The notes under the pieces: generated by a model
Told to the model about the DNA's origin: nothing
Databases searched by the model: none
The model's input: only the letters and a program-made list of their open reading frames with translations
Position numbers and translations under genes: made by a program
Part shown: piece by piece, positions 37,101 through 52,100 of the stretch
How the letters are laid out: the number at the start of each line of letters is the position of its first letter
How positions within the stretch are numbered: position 1 is the first letter of the stretch
NCBI GenBank assembly: GCA_038373885.1
Contig: JAWZYV010018289.1
Location: 1-64,000 of the forward strand
Direction: 5' to 3'
DNA: 64,000 nt
Source: Cheiracanthium punctorium
Taxonomy: Eukaryota > Arthropoda > Arachnida > Araneae > Cheiracanthiidae

Positions 37101-40100
37101 ATATGACTAGGACTTATCCCTAAAGCTTTAAAAATGTAGGGTTGTAATGTGTGTTCTGACTTACAATGCAGTTAGCTTTTTTTTTTTTTTTTTTTCATAT
37201 TTTAGGGGGTGGGGGTCCCCTCTTTTGGAGAAAGTTTCGTGTAAAACTAAGCAAACTATGAAAATTTATTTGTAGAAGTTTTTTCGCTCTAAATATGACA
37301 TGAATAAAATATGTTATGATTAATTAAATCTGTACAAAACTAGAAGTTTTTGATTTAAAAAAAAAAAGAAAAGCTTTTTTAATATGATTAATTTATGATA
37401 TGAATTTTGTCCCTTTTTTTTTCCTCGCAATTGTGTTACATACTTATTTATTACTAGCTGAAGTACCCGTCCTCGACGGGTTAGTGAATGCAAATTTCAA
37501 AAAAAGCAAGATCTTTCGTCAGCATTGTATGAGTACACAGAATGGATGTAGTATGTTGCCAAAGTAAAGAAAGTGAAGTTATAATTTACATGTATTGTTA
37601 AAATATTACAGGTAGTAACTAAGTAATATCATTTCATTCGCCTTAGTCGTAATTATGTGATGCGCGAACGAATATTTACACATATTAAAATAATTTTCGC
37701 AAAATCTCAAAATTTAATCAACATTTTTGAAAAAATGGAAGCCTAGAATTTAAGTTGAGTGACTACCTATCCTGTCAACCAAATTCGTTTCATTCCCTGC
37801 AATCTTTATTTCGTGGTGCTGGAACAAATTTTCAGCATTTTAAAACGATTTTCGCAAAATCTCAAAATGTAATCAAAATATTTTAAAAATTCAACGCCTA
37901 TAAATTAAGATTAGCAACTACCTATCATATCACTAAATTTCGTATCATTCGTATTAGTCGTTATTACGTGATGTTTGAAGAAATATAAACGCATTTTGAG
38001 AGAATTTTCACAAAATCTCAAAATCTAATAAAAATGTTTAAAAAATTTGTCTCCTATAGTTTATGTTGAGCAACCATCTATCGTGTGACCAAATTTCATA
38101 TCATTCGCTTTAGTCGTTTTTACGTGATGCTTGAACACAAATTGACGCAGTTTGAAACGATTTTCGCAAAATCGGAAAATCCAATCAAGATTTTTTTAAA
38201 ATTCGACGCCTATGTTTTAAGTTGAGTGACCACCTATCATGACACCCAATTTCATATCATTCGCTACAGTTGTTTTTACGTGATGCTTGAACACAAATTT
38301 ACGCAGTTTGAAACGATTTTCGCAAAATCGGAATATCTAATCAAGATTTTTTAAAAATTCGACGCCTATGTTTTAAGTTGAGTGACCACCTATCATGACA
38401 CAAAATTTCATATCATTCGCTTCAGTCGTTTTTGCGTGATGCTTGAACACAAATTTACGCAGTTTGAAACGATTTTCGCATATCATTCGCTTCAGTCGTT
38501 TTTACGTGATGCTTAAACAAAAAAAGCGTCACGGACAGAATGACAGACAGACAAACTTTTTTTTGAGGGTCGCATCGGAATCCCGGGTGCTTGAAACGGA
38601 TAGAAATTGTAAAATTTTTGAATTCCAAGAAATGTACAGACAAAAGTCTAATTTTATTTATATAGATTTATAAGAATGCATAGTACATTTATTGAAGAAG
38701 GTTTTTCAGAAATTTTTAGAAAATTTTGAATTTCCCAACTTTTTTTTCTCCCTCAACTCTTTCCTAAGTGAAATGCACTCGTAGTTCTCGTTCGGTCAGG
38801 CTTTTCACTTGAGTCAGCACAAAACAAAACTCGCCAGAGGGGCCATTTTTTGGGTTACTTGGCTTGCGCAATTGAAAACAAAGACAATAAAAGAGGCAGT
38901 AACAATATTTTGATCCGAAAAATAGAATATTTGAATAAAGCATTTTAATAAGTAACATCGGTGAGAAAGGTCCAATTTCATAGGCGGTCATTTTGTAAAA
39001 GGGCCCTTTTCAATCCATCCTATTTGTACGATGGAATTATTGTAATCAATCGTATTTCTGTGAATGGCCCGTTTTAATAAATTTATTTTCATGATGTGCC
39101 ACAAAACAAACCCAAAATGGTTTGTAGGAAATAAAAAAAAGGTAATTGTAGACAAATAATAATAAAAATGTGAAAACAAAAGTGTGTTTAAAAAAAGGGG
39201 GGGCTGCTGGCCACTAAAAAGACTATAAAAGGTGGGCCACTGGGCACTGCACCCTACCAAATCGGTCTAGAGTCAACACTACTCTAATGAAGTGCATTAA
39301 AGGTGGATTGTTTCTACATAGAATGGAGTGGACGATTTCATGAAAAGGGCGCATTTTTAGCAGGGCACTAGTATTAATGACAGTTCGGCACTTATTTTAA
39401 CAAAAGGGCAGGCAGGGCACTGCGCCCAAAGAAATATGCCTAGATGTTAGGCATATTTACCTGGATTCCTGGTCTTGTCATTGTTTTGTAATCTAAACTT
39501 TGTGTTTTAAAGCTAAAATAATCTCAAGAACATTCTAAAATAATCCTATCATTAAATCTTAGACATTAAAACTGAACATTGCCCTATTTTTGATGATCGG
39601 CACTTTTATTTCTAGTTAAAATTAACTTTAACTTACTCTAAAATACAATCTCGAATGCTTATTCAATGTTCCCGGTATATGCATAATCTTTCAAACTTGA
39701 TTATTATCGTATGCAATAATTTGTCATATTACACAATAACTCTCTTTCACCGTGACACAAGCCTGTGACATAATCATTAGGAAAATTCAAACAGCTTTCT
39801 CGGCAGATTGCTTTAGAAGTATAAAATATGCATTCTTCGTCGCATCAGTTAGTCAATTAGTTGCTCAGTGTTGATTACTTGGTGAGCTTGTTATTGCCGT
39901 GGCACACTGGAAGCTGGTGCTGCTTTTTTTTATTTTAATTCTGCTTAAGCAGTTACAGTCCTTTTTTACCTAAAGTAAAAGCCATGTGTATGATGTGTCA
40001 TCTTGCTAATGACGTATAAATAATAGCATGTAATTCAAGTTGTATTAATGACTTCAGTGTAGCTGCAACCTTTCTTTTCGGGGGAGGGGGGACATTTTTA

Positions 40101-43100
40101 ATAAACTTTTGATCATAAACTGCACTTAACATTCATCCTTGCTTAGATTGCAAAGATTCAACATTATGAGTGAGTAATTACCTTATGCTTTTGCTGTATT
40201 TTAAAACTCTATAGTATTAAGTAGTAGAATAGCCGTCAAGGACTTGAGGGGACTTAATGTTTAAGAAGTTTTGTTTTAATTTTTCCTCATATGCCTTATC
40301 GAGGATTATTACTAGAAGGAATTCTGAGACAAGACACTTTCATGCAAAATGTGTTATGCTTGATATGGTCCATAATAAAATTACATGAAAAAAAAAATTT
40401 TCTACCAGTTTCCATTTGACCATAAAAAAGTAAAAGAAATAAAAACTTAACTCAAAAAAGAGATAATCTGAAGATTATTTTAAAGCAAATCATTTTTCTG
40501 GAAGCTGGGGCCTCTTAGCCAAATTTATAGCTCACAGGGATCAATGCAGAAAAAATTTGGGTCCGTTTTGCAGCCCCTTCACAAAATAACATTTGATCAA
40601 AACGGTTTCACAAAAATACAACAGAGCCATTATCAGAGGGGTGCTATGGGGTCTGAACTCTATCTAGCAGTCCTCCCCCCCCCCCCTAAGATTTTCAAAG
40701 ATTTTTGTAAATTACTGATACATTCAAAAATTTAGTGGAGTTAGAAAGTGTGACAAAAACACAAAACTGTCAATCTTCCTTTAGTTCCTCACAACTTTAT
40801 TTGCTACAAATGGCAGGGATTCCGAAGACTAAGGTAAAAACTTAGAAATACAGCCATGCTTATTTTCCATTTCTTAGACTTGAATGTGGCAGTAAATCTT
40901 GGTGGAAAAATTGTTAATTGTTAATAGAATGGAAGATAAATATTTTAAAAATACCATTTTGTGAAACAAATACTCTAAGGGACGAAGAAAAAATTGAAAC
41001 AACCCCCCCCCCCTCAACTACTACTAATACTTATATTTAGTCAGCCCTCCAAACTAAATTCAAAGCCTTACCTAGCATGTCATCTTGGTTACGACTCTGA
41101 AATACAATTGATTAAAATGTCCCCTTTATTGCCATTTTATGCTATCTTTAAATTTGATTTGTAAATTATTTTAACAAAAAAAAGTGATTTTACAAAAATT
41201 AAAATGAGAATTCACCAAAACAAACAGATTTCACAAAAATGGAACCCTGTAAATAATTCCTAGATCGATCCCTAGTTGAAGGTAAGGACATTAGGTGATG
41301 GGGCTAAAGTCCATCAAGTGAATTATATCCATAAAGAATATATCAATTCTAACAATAAACTTAACCATTTATTTACAATCAAAATATAATTAAGATTACA
41401 CTTTCAAGCCAGTATTACAAGGGCTGGCGACTCCCTTCAGACATCTTCGGAATCAGAGTTCCGTCTAAAGATACAAAAAGGTTACCTTATCTTACTGGCG
41501 CGTAGGCGGTACAAAAGTTTCGCCAAGGCGCAAAATATAGGAGGTTTTAATACACTGCCCCCGGATGAACAATTACAATTGTTCAGAAATCAAATCAAAA
41601 CATTTTGCAAACATGAAACAAACCAAAAACTTACGAAAAAAAAAAAAAAAAAAAAATTACCACATACTTACGAAATTTCCAGGATACAGAAAACTGAGAA
41701 ATCTACTAAATATATAAAATTGAATTAGTTAAACAAATAGAAATAAACATATAAGAAAAATGTTCGTTAAATGTTCAATAATCAGCATCAAGTTCCAGTT
41801 TATATAATAATTGTATAGGTCGCTTTATAAGTCCAGAAGCTGTTTCTAGAGCACAGGACCGTACTTTGGAATCTCTAACGAAAAACAGCTCCTTAATGCG
41901 TCCACATTTCCACGTATGCTTTGGAACTTTGTCTTCATGGATAAAGACGACATCTCCTACTTTAAAGCTCGTTGATGCAGTAACTGGAGTTTTTAAGTTA
42001 GTGGATCGGAGTTCAAGCAAGTATTCCTTGCGCCAACGTTTACAGAAATGGTTCAGGATCTGGTCTCGGTATCGTATCTTCTTCGTCAGAATTACTCTGT
42101 TGGATTTAGGTTCAGATGATTTGGAATTGCTAGGCAAAGAATTTATTCGTTTGCCTATCAAAAAATGTGAAGGCGTAAGTGGGAAAGGTTCGTTATTTTC
42201 TCCGTACACGTATGTCAGAGGTCGTCCATTGATAACAGCTTCTATTTCTGTTAGTGTTGTTTGGATCTCTTCATAAGTGAGGCAAGATCTCCCAAGAACT
42301 TTTTTCAAGGGAGTTTTTACAGAACGCACCATGCGTTCCCAAAATCCACCCCACCAGCTTGCTCTAGGCAGAATAAATTTCCAGACGATTCTGTTTTTAG
42401 AAGAAAAACGAATAATTTCATCTTTAGAAATGCAACTCCAAACCTCTTTTAACAATTTATCTGATTTAATAAAAGTTTTAGCATTATCACTGTAGATGGT
42501 TTTACACAATCCTCTGCGAGAAATAAAATGTTTAAAAGCTAGTAAGAAATTGTCCGTGCTTAAATTGCTAGCTAATTCCAGGTGCACGGCTCTGGTTACA
42601 GCGCAAGTGAAAAGTACAATATACGCCTTTTCTGAGGCTGCCTTTGTTTTAATATAAATAGGCCCTGCAAAATCCACTGCACATGTTTCGAATGGAGGAG
42701 ATTCTGTAATTCTGTCTTTCGGTAATGGAGCGATCTCCTGCTTCCCGGGAGTTACTTTAAATTTTTTACAAATTATGCAATTTCTTATGACTGACTTCAC
42801 ACATTTTCGACCTTTAATTATGAAGTATTTTTCCCGGAGATGAGACAAGGTGGTAGCCACTCCGAAATGGAACATATTTTCGTGGGCTTGTCTTATTAAC
42901 AAATTGGTGAAAGTACACGCACTTGGAAGTACCCAAGGATGTTTTTCTCTTAGAGAGAACTCGCTTAATTGCAATCTTCCACTTAAAATCAATAGCCCAT
43001 TTTCATCTAACACAGGACTCAGATTGTAGATTGGAGATTCCTTGGCAATTGCGTTTCCGGATTTTAGCGAGACTATTTCATGATTAAAAACTAATTCTTG

Positions 43101-46100
43101 TGCCTGTTTTATCCAATAAATCTCAGCCTTTTCAATTTCTGAAGTTGATAGAGGACCCGATAATTTAGAATTATTTTTATTAGCATTGTTTAAAAAACGC
43201 ATAATCCAAGCGGTTACATTAAGCACTCTATTGAGGCTACTAAACCTTTGTAATTCCAGTATTGGACTTTGAGATACATTAACCGCACACGATAATTGAG
43301 TTAACGAATTTGATCTTTTTTCATCAAATATGTTTTCGGGAAGTTTAGTTTCTTCATTTAATGGCCAACAACTTTCCGGCATTGACAGCCACTCTGGTCC
43401 ATAGAACCAAAGATTGTTCTCTCGGAGTTTTGTTAAATTTTCACCTCTCGTCAAAAGATCGGCTGGGTTGTTTTTACCAGGACAGTAATGCCAATTAGCT
43501 GGTTCTGACAAAGACTGAATTTCTGTGACTCTGTTCGAAACAAAGGGCTTCCATTGCAAAGCTGAACCCTTTATCCAATGAAGTGTTATTGTAGAGTCTG
43601 ACCAATAATGGATATCTAAATTCGGAATATCAAGAATTCTTCTTAAATAGCTACCCATTCGAGCACCTATTACAGCACCCATTAATTCCAATCTAGGTAT
43701 GGTTAATTGTTTGATAGGGGATACTCTACATTTCGCAAAAATTAGGCTTGTCTTAGTTTTATTATCGGTTGAGTTACACCTGAGATATCCAACGGCTCCA
43801 AAAATTTTAGGGCTCGCATCTGAAAATATATGAATTTGATTTACGTCAGAAAATGTAATACCTACCGGAAAATATTTCCGGGAAACCTCAAACTCATGTA
43901 TCTCTTGAACTTCGGTAACCCAACTTTCCCATTCGTTTTTTAGATCTTTAGGCAAATCAGAGTCCCATTCTAAACCTCGACGCCAAATTTCTTGTAACAA
44001 ACTTTTCATGCGGACTGTAAATGGGGCTACCAATCCAATAGGATCAAATATCTTTAACATGGCCTTAAGAACTATCCGCTTTGTGGGATTGATTCTCCAA
44101 TCGTCGGGAATTGCTTGCATATCTAAATTAAATCTGAGTTGCAATTCCATAATAATCCCAATATTTTTTTAGGACCGTTTGAACTATCCTGATCTAGTTG
44201 ATTTTCTTCCCACAGTTTTCTAAGTGTCACGGAATTAGTGCTGAACTTCCTTAAGTTCATTCCTGCCTTTCTAAAAATATCTGAAGCTGTTGACGATAAA
44301 TAGTAAGCTTCATCATCAGACTTCGAGCCAGTTATTAAATCATCCACGTATAATTGAGTATCCAATATCTTAACAACTTCGGGATGATCTTTGAATTTTC
44401 GAATATGGTGTTTAATTGTGGCAGCTAAGATGAAAGGGCTGCACGAAACTCCAAAAGGGGCTCTTGTGAATCTCAAAAATTTCAAATTTCCCTTTTCGTC
44501 AGGAAACCACACAAATTTTAAATAATCGCGATCTTGCTCTGCGATCCCGATTTGAAGGAACGCCTTCTCTAAATCGGCGCAGAACGCAACTTCATGAATT
44601 CTGAAATTAATTAACAGGTCTAACACACAGGGGTTAAGACTAGGGCCGGGCCATAAACAGTCGTTTAAAGAATTAAGGTGACTTTCTTTTGAGGAAGCAT
44701 CAAACACCATCCTAATTTTCGTAGTTGACTTATCCTCTCTTAAAACCAAACCGGTCTGTGGGGTAAAAAATATCCACTTTCAGTAATTTTATTAGGACAA
44801 TCTTCCACAACCTCACTCAATTCCTGTTCCGATACTATAGCTTTGTATTTTTCACATAAATTGTGATCTTTCGCCAATTTACGATTTAATTCCTCAAACC
44901 GCCTTCTAGCGATTCTGAAATTATTTCCCACTTTTTCCTTTCCAACCTTCCATAATAAATTGGTCTCGTACCTATTATCAACAAATTTTAAATTATCTTC
45001 GAATTTAGTGATAATTTCTTTGTCAATATCAGAAATCTTTTCCTCTGTTTTTATTCCCAAGCATTCCAAATCCCATAACATGCGCAAATTTTCCTGCTCT
45101 GCACTTGACGCAGAAAGATTTAGAACAGATGCCCTGTTATAGACATTTTCATCGCTCTCTAAAGAACCGCATAGAGAATATCCAAATAAACTCTCGCATA
45201 GAAAGAGCGATTTGGTGATTTTTTCTACTTTCCCCCCAAAGTTCAGTATATAGTAATAATTCGCACCCACGAGTACTTGAACCTCAGAGGTACATAACTC
45301 GTTCCAATTTGACAGCTCGTAAGAGGCTAGTCTCGTTCTTATTTGTTTACTAAGAGGGGGAGAGTGAAACTTCGCGTTCGAAATAACATCTGTTACTAAG
45401 GCCTCGATAAGTATGCTACGAGATTTATCACGCACGTGCGTCAACTTTAACTGTACTACATCGTACGATTTTAATTGGGCTTTTGAAGCTCCGAAAGAAT
45501 ATATCTCAAGCTTTTCTTTACGAATAATTGGAGGGCGTAAATCGGAAACTAATTTTTGTGTAACGAAGGTTTTCTGACTTCCAGAATCAAATAAACACAT
45601 AGCTAATTTAGATTTTGAGCCAGACTCTACGTTAACACAACAGGTTTGTAAAAGAACTTTAGTAGGCATGTCAGATGATTTTGTTTCACTCGTGCAATGA
45701 GACACAGACGCAATTGCGGAATCTGCATCTTCTTTAGGCCCTTGGTCAGATTTTGGAACATTATTCAAACATACTGAAGAATCGTGAAAATTCCCTTTAC
45801 AAGAATTACACTGTTGGGAGTTAAATCGACATTTAGAAGAAATATGAAATTTTTTAAAACAGACGTAGCAGCGTCCTTCTTTTCTTAATTTTTCACGTTT
45901 TTCAGGAATAGAGAAAGCTTTACATTTCTGAGAATTATGAGAATTAGAGTCACAAAAAACACAACTATTTTTAATGCTTGTTGTTAACGCTGAGGCTGAA
46001 GGAACGCTCCTTTTGAAATTATGAGAAGGATATTTGTATTTTTCTTTTTTGTCACGACTATAATTTTCATAACTATTCAGATGCAACGTAGCTTCGCGCG

Positions 46101-49100
46101 ATTCTACTTCATCTTTAAGGAAAGAAATTAACTCATTCACATCCATATCTTTATCTTTCTTTCTTTTCCGATTGAATTCCAGTGCGATTTTGGGAGGTAT
46201 TAATTTCATCAATATTGGACAAAGTAAGTGTCTGTAGCTTCCTGATGCAACACCAAGAGATTTTAAGTTTCTTATCTGAATTTCACAGTTATCATAGAGG
46301 TTTCTTAAATCATTGACATTGGAAGAACTTTTCACGGATTTTAAATTTAGTAACTTATTCATATGAGCACTTATAACTAAATCATTACAACCAAATCTAT
46401 TTTTCAGCAAATCAATGGCAGATTTATAATTTTCTTCAGTTAATGAAAAACCTGCTACAACATTAGCAGCACTTCCTCCAAGCAAAGACTTCAAATAGGA
46501 AAATTTATCAATCGGAGTTAAGCTGGGATTTTTGTCAATTGCGTTTGAAAATTGGCTCCAAAAATCCAACCATGAGCTAGAATCTCCGTAAAATTTTCCT
46601 AAAGTAATTTTAGGTAATTTCATGGCACGTTCAGTATTGAAAATTTGGAAGGAATCATTTTTAACATGTTCCGGATTTTCAAAAATAGCTTGCTTTTTCG
46701 AATGATGTGGATTTAAGGCCTTTGTAATTCTGTATCTGTATTCTATTATGTTTTCCGTATAGCCTTCAGCATTTTCAATTTCTGTTTCTACGTCGGAATC
46801 TGGAATAATATTTTGGATATCTACGTTTAAAATTTTGAGAGTTTCATGTTTTTCATTTAACTGATCTTTACATATGTTTAAGATATCAAATCTTTCCTCT
46901 TCTGATATATTCTGATCATCAAGTGTGTTTTTTATTTTTGTGAGTAATTTGGTCGTTTGAGTGCGCACACCCTGGCGCCTTCTTTTCAAAGTTTCTAAAG
47001 TTTCTAATTTCTCTTTTTCCGACATATTTAAGCAACCAATATCAGAAATCAATCAATATCAGATCAATCAATAAAATTGAAATTAAACTGAGCTTACCTC
47101 AGTTCATTCAGTTGTCTTGTCGCGGACGCCAGAAATGATGGGGCTAAAGTCCATCAAGTGAATTATATCCATAAAGAATATATCAATTCTAACAATAAAC
47201 TTAACCATTTATTTACAATCAAAATATAATTAAGATTACACTTTCAAGCCAGTATTACAAGGGCTGGCGACTCCCTTCAGACATCTTCGGAATCAGAGTT
47301 CCGTCTAAAGGTACAAAAAGGTTACCTTATCTTACTGGCGCGTAGGCGGTACAAAAGTTTCGCCAAGGCGCAAAATATAGGAGGTTTTAATATTAGGAAA
47401 GCTAAAGCTTATCTGATGAACTGGCTTGAAGGCAAAAACTTCCAAGGAGTATTCTGCCCCACATCACATCATTGGCAGTAATATTCTTTGATGAACTAGC
47501 TCTAGCCACCTAGTTGTTTTATAGAAGAAATGTACTTTCCTAAACTGAAGATTTGGCTTGGAGTTCAAGGCTTCCTGATCAATAAAAAGTTTCAAAACAA
47601 TGTTCAGGTTCATTTCATATCACTGAAGGTAACATTCTACAAAGAAAGGAGCTTTAAGCTCAATGTCCAGTATGACAAATATTTAGCACTACATGATCTA
47701 GCTACTATCAAAGCTTACCGATCTGGAACCTGACAAAACTGTCTGTTTTCAATGGATTCCTTAGCATGTTGGAGTGCATGGAAATGGAGTTGCTGACAAA
47801 CTAGCTAAAAGTGCTTGTGACCTTCCGATTCCTTCATCTATTACCTTAAATCCATCAGTGATTTATACTATCCATAAAGTTAATTCCAATTCTGCCTGGT
47901 GAATCTCACCTGCCCATCACTGGTATACAGCTAAATTTCCTTGTCTTTCACGGGGCCTAGACCTTTGCAGACTGCTTTGGCCAGATTCCAAACTGATCAT
48001 AAATGCCTCAAATTTTCTGGAAGAGAGAAAATTTTCCCTCCCTGTGTGTGCTCAATTCCTGCTTCCCCTGACCATTTCCTTCTTTGCATTGGCATCTCCT
48101 TGAATCAATTGTCAGACAACCAGGAGGGGGTATTTGAGTCCATTGTACAACAAGATCTCTTGGACTTGGTGTTAGTATATCTGCACCAAGGAGATAAGAC
48201 ACAACAACAACACTACATGATTCCATTTTACAAAATAACCATGTTTGTTTATAACTTATAAATTCATTTTATCTTTTTATGGTCCACCAGAAGTTGGAAA
48301 GATTCCTTGTTGTAGAAGGAAACACAATAAAAGGACCTTTGAATTAGGAAATAGTAACAGAAGTTGTTAGATAATTATAAACTTTCATAATTTATTTAGA
48401 TGAGTGAGTTTCTTTTGGGATCAAATTACATTGAAAGTTTAGACCTAATTCCTCAATGAAAATTTAAAAAATTGTATAAATATTTATATAATTTTCAAAT
48501 AAAATGTAATATTTGCTGTCATAAGGCCTTTTTTACCTACTTGGTTTCAACTGAACTGTAAAAGAATAAAGTTCCTCAAAATTGATTTGTATTGAAGTGT
48601 TAACAAGCTGGATTTTGTGCATAGATGAATTAGCAATAAAATATGTAGTACATGATTATTAGTGTATATGCCAGTCTGAGTTATCTGGAAATGTTTTAAA
48701 ATATCAAAGGAATCTTGATATTTTTTATATACTTTATTACAATTTTTTATATATATTTTTTTTTTTCTTCCAAGCTTTACACCATCTGTACGATACACTT
48801 CAAGGAAAGGCATAGGTGATGTTGTTTGCTCATTTGGTAAATCGGAAGATACTGAGTGGAAATACTCTGATGAATTTTCTTGCCAAGTTTCAGCATTCAG
48901 AGACTCAGCAGTAATAAAAGAGGATTATCATTTCATGTGTGAAAAACTCAGAGATCTGGCATCGATTTTAAATGACATGATACAAGATGCAGCTCAAGTT
49001 TTTAAGGAAACTTACAACATTGAAGACTGGGGTCAAATTCAATTACCATCTGTGGTAGGAATTGTATCGTATATTAAAAAGTATTTTAATATTAATAAAA

Positions 49101-52100
49101 AAGAAAGTGATTAGTATTTAGTTGTAATTGATTGATATAAACCTTAGAAAATTTTCAAGATTTTACTGTAATGTTAAATCTTTGTTGATTTATTCCAGAG
49201 TTGTCGGATTTCCTGCCCAGGTGACTCCATACTTTCCCCACTGGGGTGGGTTTTTTTAGTCTAAACACCCGCAGGTGTTTAGGGTAAAATGAGTTACTTA
49301 AAATCAAACTTTGAATTGCTGTATTTTTTTTTAATCTAATAATTTATTGTAGAAATATTTTGTTTCCTGTGCAAAATCTTCAAAGTTCAATTTCAATTCA
49401 TGATTATTTTTATCATAAATAAAACTATGAATTCCATTCTCTTTTATGAAAAATACCAAACTTTTTTAAAACCTTATCAAGGCTGGTAGAAAACAGATAC
49501 ATTTCATAATTTTTTATGTTTTGTAGTTAAATATATGTCGTAAAATATTTTATGATCAAACAGTTCTATTAGAACATTTCATGTTCTATAAAATGGATGC
49601 TGTTTAAAACATAATAAGTAATCATAATCTTAATCATACTATAAATTATAACGGTTATCATGGAGAATGACAGTTCTAAGAGTGACACAGCCTACACCAA
49701 TGAACCAACCATCAACAAACTGCGATACTCTATATATACAGGCAATTCTGGGCTTTATGTGGTATCCCCTTTTCATCTCGGAATCTGCTCTAACCATTTT
49801 TTTAAAATTAATATACGAATCGGTGACTGACGTCGGCGGTTTATTTAGAAAAACTCTTTTTTTTTTAAATCCAGATTAAAGAAGGGATTATTTAGCTCCT
49901 GAGTAATAACACTGAAACAAGCTCAACTCAGTCATGAATTAGTTTGAGCAGAAGAATAAGCCGTGCTTATGGTAGCAGGCAGACAGTTTATTATTTTATA
50001 CACTAAACATTAATAAACTTGTTTCTGGTGGGATTAAAAAATAGAATTACTTATATCAAATGGTAGAGTAAGAAATATATACAATTTTATTCTTAAAACA
50101 TTTATTTACAGATTAAAAACTAAGATTCTAACGGTGGTATTTACGAAACATTCTACCGGCTGGTTACAGGCCGATCGACTGAAATGTTAGAATTTATTGA
50201 TAGATTTGCAAGATTTATGTGTGAGGAGAAAGTAAATGATTTAGAAGGCATAGATGAAACAGATTTTTCAATATATTACCATGAAAGTAAATAAACGGTA
50301 GAAACATGAAAAGAAGCAATTCGTTAAAACTTACGAAGTGATTGTGAAATAATGACGTCGCGGAAGAGCAAGGGATTGGGAAGCCATAGTTTCAGGGTTC
50401 TGTCCTCGCTGTAGCCTAAATGTTCTTCTTGCTTTTTTATATGCATTTTTTTACATTACATCTCTAGAACATTTAAAAATATCTAAATTATTTTAGTCTG
50501 TTCTGTTTTCTTAATATATATATTATCATGAAAATGATATCATTTATTATGTAAATGTAACTTATGAAATCTAATGCATATGTTTTACAGACTTCAAAAG
50601 AAAAACAAAAAACCTAGTTTTTTCTTAGATAATTTCAACAAAATCCTTTCTAAAGTTCCATTAAATTCTGAAGAAAAAATAAACACTCAGAATCTTATTC
50701 CTGTATGAGTCATTTAACAAATTTGTTTACTTTTATTTTATTCAAAATCTATTTATCTTTGTTATTTGACTAATAAAAATAAGGAATGCATTTTCCCCCA
50801 ATATTCATAAGCAGCTTTTTTTTTTTTTTTTTTTACATTGAAATTGTGAAAATATTATAGTTAAAATTAATACAGAATTTTAAAAAATATGATCTTTTTA
50901 TTTCTATAAAAGTAAGGCCCACTGGGATAAAGTGCTTAACCATTTTAATTAAGTGTATAAATTCGACATTATACTACAATATCATCAAAATTAATAATGA
51001 TTCTAATCTTGTCAGAAAAAAAGTACTACTCTTAATTTTATATACTTATTATTATTTTACTTTATTTAATTATTTATTCACATCAAGAGCATTGCAAAGT
51101 AATTTAAAAAGAAAAGGACGGACAGAATTAAAATATCTTAAAAGGTTAAAAACTCATTAAAAGACGTCAGTAGCACTTTCGGTGGCGGCCCCCACCTTCC
51201 ACCTTTTAAGATGCTTTTGTGATTATCAGCTTGAATTATTTCATTTTTAAATCAAATTCAAATTGTACTAATTTAAGTACAATTAATTGAAAGAATTGGA
51301 TATTTTGGTTCCAAATTATTTCTACTATCATGGCTTTAAATTTTAACTTAAATCTAAAATCTTTTCAAAATTTTATTCTTTTTAAATGATTTAGATTCAT
51401 GTACAATATCTTTAACTACATATTTTTAAAAATTCCTGTAGGAAACTGTTCCAGTTGTTGGTCGTATTTGTGCAGATAACACTGGTAAATTAAATGCATC
51501 ATCAATTTTCTTAGAAGGATCACAAGAAATATCTTCAGGCCAAACAATATGTCTTGATGTTAGCCATTTGGAACAGTTTTCCTTTTTTCCTGGTCAGGTA
51601 ATGCATGTGTAAATTTTACTTAGTAAGCATAAAATTTTAAAGTAATGTGGACTTATTCTAGATTTTTCTCTCTACTTTTCAGTTAATTGCTGGATTAGGA
51701 GTTAACAGAACTGGAAAAAAGCTTGTACTTGAAAAAGTTAATGAAGTAAGATTGTTTTCCTTGTTCCACTCTCTTCCCTCTCGATATTTGACAGCTGTAT
51801 TCATATCTTGGAGCTACTTAACTTGAAATGAAATCTGAACAAAGGCATGCCATCCTTCTAAATACTTTAAACTAATTTTTATTCTGTCAAACTCATTTAC
51901 TGCCAGTCCAAATTTAAGAAAAATGTTAATTATTTGGTTTAATCTGGGCCGAGACTCCAGTGGAGTTCAAGATGGTGCACAACATGTGAGCAACCAAATT
52001 TAAAGGGAGGATTAAAGCAGAAGGTTTGTAAAAAAAAAATGCGGTGGGCAATCTTTAGTTGTACATTGCCAGTAAATTTTTTTCAAAAAGATAACTTTTA

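Larger units (their letters stand above)
41296..47392 (-). mobile_element. BEL/Pao LTR retrotransposon, recent insertion
   Basis: Two 257-bp LTRs (41296-41552 and 47136-47392) appear to differ at a single base, and TTAGG stands on both sides (41291-41295 and 47393-47397). Internal coding on the minus strand runs gag with zinc knuckles, protease, RT, RNase H, integrase and a C-terminal domain, the BEL/Pao order. Two frameshifts split the polyprotein. It lies antisense in POLA2 intron 5. Near-identical LTRs mean a young copy. Confidence 0.95.

Noticed and set aside
37640..38520. CRISPR-like regular spacing
   Set aside because: The units are 156 bp and similar throughout, with no short repeat plus unique spacer pattern, in eukaryotic DNA.
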